From contig CAJUSI010000098.1 of the NCBI GenBank assembly GCA_910589035.1, positions 1 to 64,000 on the forward strand: a DNA stretch of 64,000 nt, written 5' to 3'. A model generated the notes under the pieces. That model was not told the origin of the DNA, ran no database searches, and was given only the letters and a program-made list of their open reading frames with translations. The DNA comes from an uncultured Acetatifactor sp. GTDB taxonomy: Bacteria; Bacillota; Clostridia; Lachnospirales; Lachnospiraceae. The position numbers and the translations under genes are program-made. How positions within the stretch are numbered: position 1 is the first letter of the stretch; each line of letters opens with the position of its first letter. Below are positions 16,211-23,739 of the stretch, in pieces.

Positions 16211-17710
16211 CTAGCTTTTGACTGTAAAAACAGGTTCCAGACGTGCCACCGGAGCCGCCATATTGTGTTGCGCATGGACGGCAATAACCTGATCGATATC
16301 CTTATAGGCGTATGGCGCTTCCGCCCGAATCGCTTCTTCCCACTTTTTCAAGATATCCGTTCTGCCCTTTAAATCACTGCGGGACGGATCGATAGGGGTA
16401 ATGATATGGAACTTCTTCATAAAACGGCGAAATTCTTCGTCATTCCCTCTGATCGCGTCACCGCGTGACTTCTTCCTGCCTGCTCCATGGCTGGCGCTCC
16501 AAAGGGATTCCGGATTCCCCAACCCCCGAAGCAGATAGCTGGAGCTGCCCATGGAACCAGGTATCATCACCGGTTCTCCGTAGCAGGCAAATTCCGTGCC
16601 TTCCATTTCCTCGCAGCCGCCGGCACAGCAGGCTCCTTTTCGATGAACATAATACTCTTCTCCGCCAATCTGCTTCTTCCAGATATAATTGTGGGGCGCA
16701 TCATACAGTAGTTCCATGTCAAAATCCCCAAGCACATCGGTCAAAGCATCCTGGATCATAAAGCCTAAAAACAGACGATTGGCAAAACCAAAGTTTGCCG
16801 AATTGCCGGAAGCCGACCAGAACCTTTTCCATGCCTCCGTTGCCTTCCCCTCCTCCGGTATGAGGTATATCTTATTCTCAGGATGGGGCACTCCGGCAGG
16901 ATAAATCTCCTGGCAAATCCTGCGGTTCAGCAGCCCTCCATGATGGCCGATCATCAGAGATCCTGCATGGAGCATCACTGCCACGGCTCCCTTTCTGATC
17001 TTCCAGGCATTGGCGGTCTGCCCGTCATAAATCTCCGCCACCCGCTGTACTTCCAGGAAGTGATTGCCGCCTCCTATGGTGCCGATCTGGTCGTCATAGG
17101 TTAACTGCTCATAGCTTCCGATAAAATCTTCCAGTCCCTCCGTATCCTCCGCCTTCAGGCTCCCCCGAAACACTGTGCGACTCAGCCATTTCTCCTGAAC
17201 TTCAGGCTGATAATAATGCCACAACCCCCTCTTCCCGCTGTCTCTGTTTGTTTCCAGCAGCCCCTCAAGTCCATGGAGGAACAAAGCCTGCCGCTGTCTA
17301 CCTGTCATGGGAATCTGTCTGCCGCCCTCAAAGAAAATGCGGCGGATCTTCTTTGTCAATTCCGACAGCTTTTCCCGGATCCGCTCTTCCGGCAGGTCGG
17401 TGGTATAGAACCGCATGCCACAGTTTATGTCATTTCCCATGGCCTGGGGAACCGCAAAGCCCTTCGTCATCATCACTGTGCCGATGGGTATTCCCGCGCC
17501 TTTATGGAAGTCCGGGGTCAGGATAATCTTCTCGATCCGCTGCCCGCCTTCCCGGAAAAAGCCCGGTACTGCCGCCAGCCTTTCCAGCGTCTCTTCCAAA
17601 GCCGTCATCTGATATAGCTCCTCTGCCGCTTTTTTATCCGGTGCGGAGCCCTCCGGCAGATAGCAGGATATTGCATTATATCTGTCCTTATATTCGATTT
17701 TATGTATCAT
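16211..17710 (-). CDS. rtcB: RNA-splicing ligase RtcB family protein
   Basis: 499 residues of the RtcB family, which joins RNA 2',3'-cyclic phosphate or 3'-phosphate ends to 5'-OH ends using GTP and Mn2+. Active-site elements are present: metal-binding Cys in GNDINCGMRF (C97), the GGGNHFLE site (H217), H248 in MLHAGS, H340 in APHNY, and the guanylated His in SHGAGR (H408). The sequence differs from the E. coli type at several signatures (DINCGM for DIGCGM, HHGG for the HSGSR-type loop), so it belongs to a divergent branch. AAAGGGAG precedes the ATG. It heads the five-gene minus-strand run; an inverted-repeat element fills the region just upstream. Confidence 0.93.
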   Translation of the reverse strand: MIHKIEYKDRYNAISCYLPEGSAPDKKAAEELYQMTALEETLERLAAVPGFFREGGQRIEKIILTPDFHKGAGIPIGTVMMTKGFAVPQAMGNDINCGMRFYTTDLPEERIREKLSELTKKIRRIFFEGGRQIPMTGRQRQALFLHGLEGLLETNRDSGKRGLWHYYQPEVQEKWLSRTVFRGSLKAEDTEGLEDFIGSYEQLTYDDQIGTIGGGNHFLEVQRVAEIYDGQTANAWKIRKGAVAVMLHAGSLMIGHHGGLLNRRICQEIYPAGVPHPENKIYLIPEEGKATEAWKRFWSASGNSANFGFANRLFLGFMIQDALTDVLGDFDMELLYDAPHNYIWKKQIGGEEYYVHRKGACCAGGCEEMEGTEFACYGEPVMIPGSMGSSSYLLRGLGNPESLWSASHGAGRKKSRGDAIRGNDEEFRRFMKKFHIITPIDPSRSDLKGRTDILKKWEEAIRAEAPYAYKDIDQVIAVHAQHNMAAPVARLEPVFTVKS

Positions 17711-17732
17711 GGTTCTCCCTTTAAATGCTTAC

Positions 17733-17871
17733 ATTCTCGGAATTCCTTTTACACTTTCAGCAGAGCATTCGATAGAGCTTTCCGGTAACCTTTTTCACAG
17801 GTTCCTCACTTTTCCTGCTCCGCAGCGTATCAAAACTCTGATTTCACCTGTCCGGATTCCGAAATCCTATA
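17733..17871. repeat. Inverted-repeat element, copy A of a three-copy family
   Basis: Begins ATTCTCGGAAT and ends GGATTCCGAAATCCTAT. The internal part (AGAGCTTTCCGG, AACCTTTTTCAC, GGTTCC, TTTTCCTGCTCC, CTGATTT) matches copy C at 62261-62394 base for base over long stretches. This is the most decayed copy. It forms the whole gap between the HAD gene, whose last codons it supplies, and the rtcB start. Confidence 0.75.
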
Positions 17872-18574
17872 TATTAAATAATGGAAGCAGTTCCGTCAAA
17901 CTATGTATCGTCTTGGCCTGTCCGTAGTATTTCGGCGTACCGTCCCGGTTGATAAGAACCCCATATGCGCCGGCATTTCCCGCGCAGACCATATCCTTTT
18001 CCTCATCCCCCACAAACACTATTTTCTGCATGTCCGTCTGCATTTTCTCACACAATATCTCCAGGCCCTTTGCAGATGGTTTTCTGTAACCGATGTCATT
18101 TGACGTAAAGGGATACTCTATATACTTGATTACAGGCTCTATATCCTCCAGTGCATAAATATTGTCCATACCATATGCCACATCGGATAAGGTGGCAAGC
18201 TTAATTCCTTTTCCGGAAAGCGTTTTCAGCGTTTGTTCCACCTCGGGGAACAGGGAGCAATCCCGTCTGAAATAAGCATAAAAGCTTTCTTTGACCTGCT
18301 CTAAGTCTTCTAAATTCAGATCCGCACCCCGCAGTATTTCCGTGAAAATCTGCGCGGACGAAACTTCATGGTCCCTGGGATTTATTCTGGTATTATATTT
18401 TGTAAGCACATTTCCCACATTTTGATAGTGCTCTTCCGTAAAATGATACTGGTATCTTTCCGCAATCTGCTCAAATGCCGGTCTGTGCAGCTTCGACCAG
18501 TTCATGGGTTTCCTGTAATCGACCAATGTCCTGCCAATATCAAATACAACTGCCTGAAACATATCGTTCTCCAT
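17867..18574 (-). CDS. HAD-superfamily hydrolase
   Basis: 235 residues with motif I VVFDIGRTL, motif II LATLSDV, a Lys in GYRKPSAKGLEIL and acidic motif IV VFVGDEEKDMVCA, so a complete HAD phosphatase active site, with a helical cap of about 100 residues. The start lies 1 base after the stop of the sugar isomerase-like gene, so the two are probably cotranslated. The last two codons fall inside inverted-repeat element A, so the C-terminus may have been altered by its insertion. Substrate unknown, perhaps a sugar phosphate. Confidence 0.87.
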   Translation of the reverse strand: MENDMFQAVVFDIGRTLVDYRKPMNWSKLHRPAFEQIAERYQYHFTEEHYQNVGNVLTKYNTRINPRDHEVSSAQIFTEILRGADLNLEDLEQVKESFYAYFRRDCSLFPEVEQTLKTLSGKGIKLATLSDVAYGMDNIYALEDIEPVIKYIEYPFTSNDIGYRKPSAKGLEILCEKMQTDMQKIVFVGDEEKDMVCAGNAGAYGVLINRDGTPKYYGQAKTIHSLTELLPLFNI

Positions 18575-18575
18575 T

Positions 18576-19364
18576 TTACTCCATATATCCTCTATGACGC
18601 ATCCATTCTACCGACTGTCTCAATCCTTCGATGGTTTTTGTCTCCAGTACTATCCGGCAATTATGTTCTCTGGCGAGAGCACAGTATTTTGCTATGTCCA
18701 ACTCTCCCGTGCCAAGGGCCAGATGATTTTTGTCTCCGGCCGCATCATGCATATGCATATGTTTAAGATACCTTTTGTTTTCAAGGATATAGTCCTCGTC
18801 AGCCCCGCCGCATGCATGGTTATGCCCAATATCAAAAGTCAGGCCAAACACCTGAGAGGTAAGAAGGATATTCAGTGCCTCCCTTTGAAACCCGAGAAAC
18901 CCCTCGCAGTTTTCGATGCAAATCCTGATATTCTCCGTTCCGATTTCCGCTTCACATAACTGCCGGAAGTCCGTCATACTTTTCAGATACCGCTCTCTGT
19001 ATTCTTCGAAAAGATATACCTTCCTGTCCGGGAGCGTAAAGTATACCCCCCGCGGCATATGCATATTTATGACGGGAGCTCCCAGCCTGTTTGCCAGGGC
19101 AATGGTTTCGGCCGCCGTACGCTGGTATCCATCCGCGATATAGGGATTAAAATCACTGATATTGAAATTTTCATCCAGGTGAATCGTATAAAACACGCCG
19201 TATTTATCCGCAATATCAATGAAATATGAGATATCTATCTCCGTGGTTTGATATTGCGGCAGATTCATATTTAACTCAATAAAATCCAGATTCATGACCC
19301 TGCAGACTGCGGCACATTCTTCCAGAGTATTTGTCTCTATTAAAGTCGGCATTCCAAAAAGCAT
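18576..19364 (-). CDS. Sugar phosphate isomerase/epimerase (xylose-isomerase-like TIM barrel)
   Basis: 262 residues of the AP-endonuclease-2/xylose isomerase-like barrel family. Metal ligands can be placed: INMHMPRG, RICIENCEGFLG, LTFDIGHNHACGG and KHMHMHDAAGDKNHLALGTGELD. Enzymes of this type isomerise or epimerise sugars or cyclitols, or repair DNA (endonuclease IV); the sequence looks more like the sugar branch. It is directly followed by a HAD phosphatase gene, which suggests a small carbohydrate pathway. Confidence 0.85.
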   Translation of the reverse strand: MLFGMPTLIETNTLEECAAVCRVMNLDFIELNMNLPQYQTTEIDISYFIDIADKYGVFYTIHLDENFNISDFNPYIADGYQRTAAETIALANRLGAPVINMHMPRGVYFTLPDRKVYLFEEYRERYLKSMTDFRQLCEAEIGTENIRICIENCEGFLGFQREALNILLTSQVFGLTFDIGHNHACGGADEDYILENKRYLKHMHMHDAAGDKNHLALGTGELDIAKYCALAREHNCRIVLETKTIEGLRQSVEWMRHRGYME

Positions 19365-19415
19365 TTCTCCATCACTCCTCGTAGCAAGCAGTCTGCAGGT
19401 ATGCCTTATCGCACT

Positions 19416-21629
19416 TTATGATAGCCGCTCCAGCGCAGCCTGGGCTTTCCTGTCTCCCTGTTCGGCGGCCAGCTCATACCATTCCACCGCCTGGTCTATA
19501 TCCTGCTCCACCCCCCTGCCCGTCTCATAGCATAATCCCAGATTATATTGGGCAGTATCCGACCCCTGCCTGGCTGCATGGGCAAACCATGCAGCCGCCC
19601 TGGCATCATCCTGCTTCACACCGACTCCCGTGATATAAGCGATGCCCAGATTCAGCTGGGCCTGCACATGTCCCTGAGCGGCTGCATGGGCATACCACTT
19701 AACAGCCTGAACCGGATCCTGTTCTACGCCGTCTCCCTTTTTATACAAAACGCCCAGATTATTCTGTGCGTCCGCATGGCCCTGAAGGGCAGCCTTTTGG
19801 TACCATTCCGCAGCCCGGGCGCTGTCCTGCTCCACGCCCTCACCATACTTGTAGAGAAACCCCAGATTATACTGGGCCTCGGCATATCCCTGTTCGGCGG
19901 CCTTTTCGAACCATTCCCTGGCGGCAGTGTAATCCTGCTCTATGCCATCCCCTTTTTTATAACAGCATGCCAAATTGTACTGGGCGGCTGCATGGCCCTG
20001 CTCCGCCGCCTTTCCGAACCACTTGAAGGCCGCACCAACATCCTGCTCCACACCCCTTCCAAGATCGAAGCAGCGGCCAACCTCATACTGGGCGGCTGCA
20101 TGGCCCTGCTCCGCCGCCTTCCCGAACCACTTGAAGGCCGCGGCTGCATCCTGCTCCACGCCGCTTCCAAAGCCGTAGCAGCATCCCACCTCATACTGGG
20201 CTTCCTTATGCCCCTGCTCCGCTGCCTTTTCATACCACCTGGCCGCCTGAGCAAAGTCCTGTTTCACTCCCGTCCCACGTTCATAATACACAGCAAGGTT
20301 ATACTGGGCCTGGTCATTCCCCTGCTCCGCTGCTTTTGTACACCACTGGGCGGCCAGGTTATCGCTCTGCTCCACGCCTTTCCCGTGCTCATAGCACCAG
20401 CCCAGATCGTTTTCGGCGGCGGCATCTCCCTGCTCGGCGGCCTTCCGATACCACTCCGCCGCCTTGCCGTAGTCCTGGGCCACGCCTTCTCCCTCTTTAT
20501 AACACCAGGCCAGATTACGCTGGGCATAAATCTGTCCCTGAAGCGCGGCTTTCTCATACCATATAACGGCCCGGGCGCTGTCCTGCTCCACCCCGGCGCC
20601 CGTATCATAGCATAATCCCAACGCATATTCCGCGTCGGCATCTCCCTGCCCGGCCGCCTTCTCATACCATTCAAATGCCTTGTGCACATCCTGCTGCGTG
20701 CCTCTTCCGTTTTCGCAGCAGATTCCCATCTGGTACTGGGCGGAATCAAGGCCTTGCTCCGCCGACTTTTGGAACCAGGAAAACGCCTTATTGTAATCCT
20801 GTTCCACACCGTCTCCATAGTAATAGCTAATGGCCAGATTATACTGAGCGGCGCGGTGTCCTTTCTCTGCAGCCCTGGTATAAAACGCAGCTGCCCTGCT
20901 CTGATCCTGCTTCACGCCGTTTCCTTCTTCAAAGCATATCCCCAGGTGGTTCAGCGCCTGAAGGTTCCCCTGGCTCTCTGCTCTCCAGAACCATTCCACC
21001 GCCTTCCCGTAATCCTGCGAAACACCCCGCCCTTCATAATAGCAGCATCCCAGACTGTACTGGGCATCGGAAAACCCCTGCTCCGCAGACCTGGCGAACC
21101 ACTCTGCCGCCTTCTCATCATCCTGCTCCAGGCCGCCGTAGCCATGTTCATAAAATACAGCCAGATTATACTGAGACCACTCATGCCCCTGCTGTGCGGC
21201 TTTCTCGTACAATTCCAGAGCCTTAGCTTTGTCCTCTTCTACGCCATTGCCGTAGTCATAGCAGACTCCCAGATTATGCTGTGCATCCGCATCGCCTCCC
21301 TCTGCCGCTTTCGTGTACCAGTATACCGCCTTCTCCTCACTGGGGCCCACGCCCTTTCCCTGGCTCCAGCACCATCCCAGGCTGCGCTGTGCGGCGGCAT
21401 TTCCCTGTGCGGCAGCTTTCTCATACCACTCGACGGCTTTTGTGTAATCCTTTTTCACAAACCAGCCATACTGATAGCAGTCGCCCAAAACGCCCTGCGC
21501 CCCCGGGTCTCCCTCCTTCGTCGCTGCGGCATAGCATTCCTCCAGGCGAAAATCGTTTTCCAGAATCCGCTCCCTGCTATAATCATTGCCGCCTGCTCTA
21601 TTGCCAAGTACTGCATTATAAATACTCAT
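19416..21629 (-). CDS. Sel1-repeat protein
   Basis: About 737 residues built of roughly 19 Sel1-like repeats of 36 residues (typical unit: A-x-WYEKAAEQG-x-A-x-AQYNLGVCYxxGxGVEQD). No signal peptide or membrane helix is visible, so it is probably a cytoplasmic scaffold. The nucleotide repeats make long false frames on the other strand. The start at 21629 has GAGGGTGAG close by; a longer frame starts at 21644. A MITE sits 17 bases upstream of this start codon and separates it from any older promoter. Together with the neighbouring ankyrin and TPR genes it forms a repeat-protein cluster of unknown role. Confidence 0.88.
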   Translation of the reverse strand: MSIYNAVLGNRAGGNDYSRERILENDFRLEECYAAATKEGDPGAQGVLGDCYQYGWFVKKDYTKAVEWYEKAAAQGNAAAQRSLGWCWSQGKGVGPSEEKAVYWYTKAAEGGDADAQHNLGVCYDYGNGVEEDKAKALELYEKAAQQGHEWSQYNLAVFYEHGYGGLEQDDEKAAEWFARSAEQGFSDAQYSLGCCYYEGRGVSQDYGKAVEWFWRAESQGNLQALNHLGICFEEGNGVKQDQSRAAAFYTRAAEKGHRAAQYNLAISYYYGDGVEQDYNKAFSWFQKSAEQGLDSAQYQMGICCENGRGTQQDVHKAFEWYEKAAGQGDADAEYALGLCYDTGAGVEQDSARAVIWYEKAALQGQIYAQRNLAWCYKEGEGVAQDYGKAAEWYRKAAEQGDAAAENDLGWCYEHGKGVEQSDNLAAQWCTKAAEQGNDQAQYNLAVYYERGTGVKQDFAQAARWYEKAAEQGHKEAQYEVGCCYGFGSGVEQDAAAAFKWFGKAAEQGHAAAQYEVGRCFDLGRGVEQDVGAAFKWFGKAAEQGHAAAQYNLACCYKKGDGIEQDYTAAREWFEKAAEQGYAEAQYNLGFLYKYGEGVEQDSARAAEWYQKAALQGHADAQNNLGVLYKKGDGVEQDPVQAVKWYAHAAAQGHVQAQLNLGIAYITGVGVKQDDARAAAWFAHAARQGSDTAQYNLGLCYETGRGVEQDIDQAVEWYELAAEQGDRKAQAALERLS

Positions 21630-21645
21630 TTTTCTCACCCTCATC

Positions 21646-21827
21646 TTCTATACTTGTGAGTTGAAAGTTTTTATTCCTAAGAAGCCAGGCAATCCAACGG
21701 TTCTTCTGGAGCTTCCGGTAGTCCCTGAATTATCTGCGTTAGCATAATTGGGGCTTTTACCCTAATAAGCTGAAATTTGGTAATCTCATACAAGGAATAG
21801 CAAAACTTTCAACCCACAAGTTCTATA
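21646..21827. mobile_element. MITE-like element with 7-bp target duplication
   Basis: Element body 21653-21820 (168 bp) with 19-bp terminal inverted repeats CTTGTGRGTTGAAAGTTTT (one mismatch between ends). It is flanked on both sides by the direct repeat TTCTATA (21646-21652 and 21821-21827). There is no coding capacity, so it would need a transposase from elsewhere. It is inserted against the ribosome site of the Sel1 gene. Confidence 0.88.
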
Positions 21828-21923
21828 CTATTTTTGATTTTTCCCCAAAAAACTCCCGGCTGATAAACCACTGCAAAGGCACTTACATTCACTCTGTTCA
21901 TGGCACAGATTAATCCCTGCCTT

Positions 21924-22907
21924 TCAGGAATCCGCCCCTGCCATCAGCAGCTGCTCCACAATCTCGGTATATCCCGCTTCCGACGCATAATACAAAGCGC
22001 TGTGCTGATCGTTATCCACACTGTTTACATCGGCCCCCATTTCGATGAGCATGGATGTAAAATCGTTCCTGCCGCTTCTGGATGCCAGTATCAGCGGTGT
22101 CTGCCCTCCTGAAGTCTTCAGGTTGATGCCTGCGCCGGCAGCCAGCAGCTCCTTGCCCATGAAAAGATCACCTTTATCCGCAGCAATATGTAACGGCCCC
22201 ACGCCCTCCGCATCGGCGCAGTCAGGCTGGGCACCTGCGGCCAGAAGCAGCTGCGCTATCATCAGATTGGATCTGCGGGCTGCCAGGATCAGGGGAGATT
22301 CTCCCTCATCATTCAGCTTATTCACACCGGCCGGATCTCTCTCCAAAAGAACCTTCACCACTTCGCTCTGCTCCTTCCAGCATGCGTGATGGAGAGTGGT
22401 GTTGCCGTAGGTGTCAGCATGGGCCCCATCTGCCTGGGAGAGCGCCTTCACCAGCTCCCGCAGTCCTGCGGAGGTAGCATAATCCATGGCCATGCGCCCT
22501 TCATTGTCTTTGATTCCGATATCGATCTCCGGAACTTTAAGCAGCTGCAGGGCGGCATCGGTTTTCCCGTTCCGCGCCAGCAGCATTAAAGGAGTCACGC
22601 CGTCGTTGTCAGTGCAGTTCACATCGGCTCCTGCGTCGATGAGCATGGAGATGATCTGGAAATTACCGGCCTCCCCTGCAAAGTGTATGGGCATCCGGTT
22701 TTTCTGGTTGCCCAGGTTTACATCCGCCCCGCTGTCCAGCAGCAGCTTCGCCAGATCCCTGGCGCTTTTCATACAGACATAAATCAGGGGCGTGTTGCCG
22801 GATTCATCCCTCTTGTTTACATCCACACCGCCCCGCTTCAGAAAAGCCTGCACTACGCCCCTCTGGTTGTTCCTGCAGGCCTGCAGCAGCATATTATCCA
22901 ATTGCAT
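21924..22907 (-). CDS. Ankyrin-repeat protein
   Basis: About 327 residues, almost entirely ankyrin repeats (roughly nine units; typical G-x-TPL-x-A-x-x-G-x-x-x-x-x-x-LL-x-x-GAD-x-N). No signal peptide is visible. The start at 22907 has AAGGAG nine bases upstream; the longer frame from 22955 lacks it. It lies in a cluster with Sel1, TPR and a second ankyrin gene. Ankyrin arrays bind proteins, so a scaffold or immunity-type role is possible, but there is no direct evidence. Confidence 0.9.
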   Translation of the reverse strand: MQLDNMLLQACRNNQRGVVQAFLKRGGVDVNKRDESGNTPLIYVCMKSARDLAKLLLDSGADVNLGNQKNRMPIHFAGEAGNFQIISMLIDAGADVNCTDNDGVTPLMLLARNGKTDAALQLLKVPEIDIGIKDNEGRMAMDYATSAGLRELVKALSQADGAHADTYGNTTLHHACWKEQSEVVKVLLERDPAGVNKLNDEGESPLILAARRSNLMIAQLLLAAGAQPDCADAEGVGPLHIAADKGDLFMGKELLAAGAGINLKTSGGQTPLILASRSGRNDFTSMLIEMGADVNSVDNDQHSALYYASEAGYTEIVEQLLMAGADS

Positions 22908-23027
22908 GGTATCTGTCTCCTTCCATAATTCATATGATGGGGCTGTCCGCCGCATGAAAGCTTCCGAATACAGGATATGGCATCAGCCCGGCTTCCGCCG
23001 CCGGTCAGCGGAGATTATGCCTGATTG

Positions 23028-23504
23028 TCATACATCCACCCGGATATGGTATTGCGCCAGAAAACGGATTGCAGGAGCAGCTTCCTGCCCGCGCCCCAGG
23101 CGGAGCAGGCAAAAGGCGCTCAGCCACCTGGTTCTGACCAGGAAATACCGCTCCAGGCCCCGTCCTGTCTCCGGATTCAGCGGCCGGAGAAACACCTGCC
23201 CGTCTGCCGCCGCTGCCCGAAAGAACAGCTCCTTATCCCTGATATCCAAATCCGGCGGCGTGCCCAGCAGCAGCTCCGCCCGCTTCAGGCTGTCCAAAGC
23301 CTTTTCATACTCTTCCAGCCGACAGAGGCACAGCCCGCAGTTAAAGGCTGTGGCAGCAGGCAGACGTTCAAAATTCGCCCGTTCCAACAGGGATTTCGCA
23401 AGCAGCCAGGCGGCAGGCAGGTCATTCAGGGCCAATGCCTGATACAATGCAGGGCCTGTGCCCTCCCGCAGTTCTTCCTCTCTGCCCTTTCCCCAAAACT
23501 CCAT
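23028..23504 (-). CDS. Small TPR-like helical protein
   Basis: 158 residues, helical, with a TPR-like pair (FNCGLCLCRLEEYEKALDSLKRAELLL). No catalytic motif. GAGGAGGCAG precedes the ATG. It lies 121 bases upstream of the ankyrin gene on the same strand and divergently from the large ankyrin gene on the plus strand. Confidence 0.7.
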   Translation of the reverse strand: MEFWGKGREEELREGTGPALYQALALNDLPAAWLLAKSLLERANFERLPAATAFNCGLCLCRLEEYEKALDSLKRAELLLGTPPDLDIRDKELFFRAAAADGQVFLRPLNPETGRGLERYFLVRTRWLSAFCLLRLGRGQEAAPAIRFLAQYHIRVDV

Positions 23505-23609
23505 ACCGCTGCCTCCTCTGCCGTTTTTCTCAAAAGCCCTGTCCCCGTCCCATCCTGATTAATTCCATCCTATCACCATGTATCCAAAATGTCAAATGCC
23601 GGTTCCCTA

Positions 23610-23638
23610 TTGTACAGCACCGGAAAGAGTGTTAAAAT
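23610..23638 (+). promoter_or_regulatory. Promoter of the large ankyrin gene
   Basis: TTGTAC (23610-23615), a 17-base spacer and TAAAAT (23633-23638) form a housekeeping-type promoter about 100 bases upstream of the ATG at 23740. Confidence 0.65.
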
Positions 23639-23739
23639 AGTTCCAGCGCCACACACGCTGCAGCGCAAAATACCGATTGTCCGCGGAACACGGCTTTGGG
23701 GCGCCTGACAGCGAAATGTTATAGGAAAGGAAGACAGTT

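Noticed and set aside
19548..21659. Long plus-strand frames opposite the Sel1 gene
   Set aside because: They are produced by the 108-base periodicity of the Sel1 repeats and are hydrophobic, repetitive mirror products.
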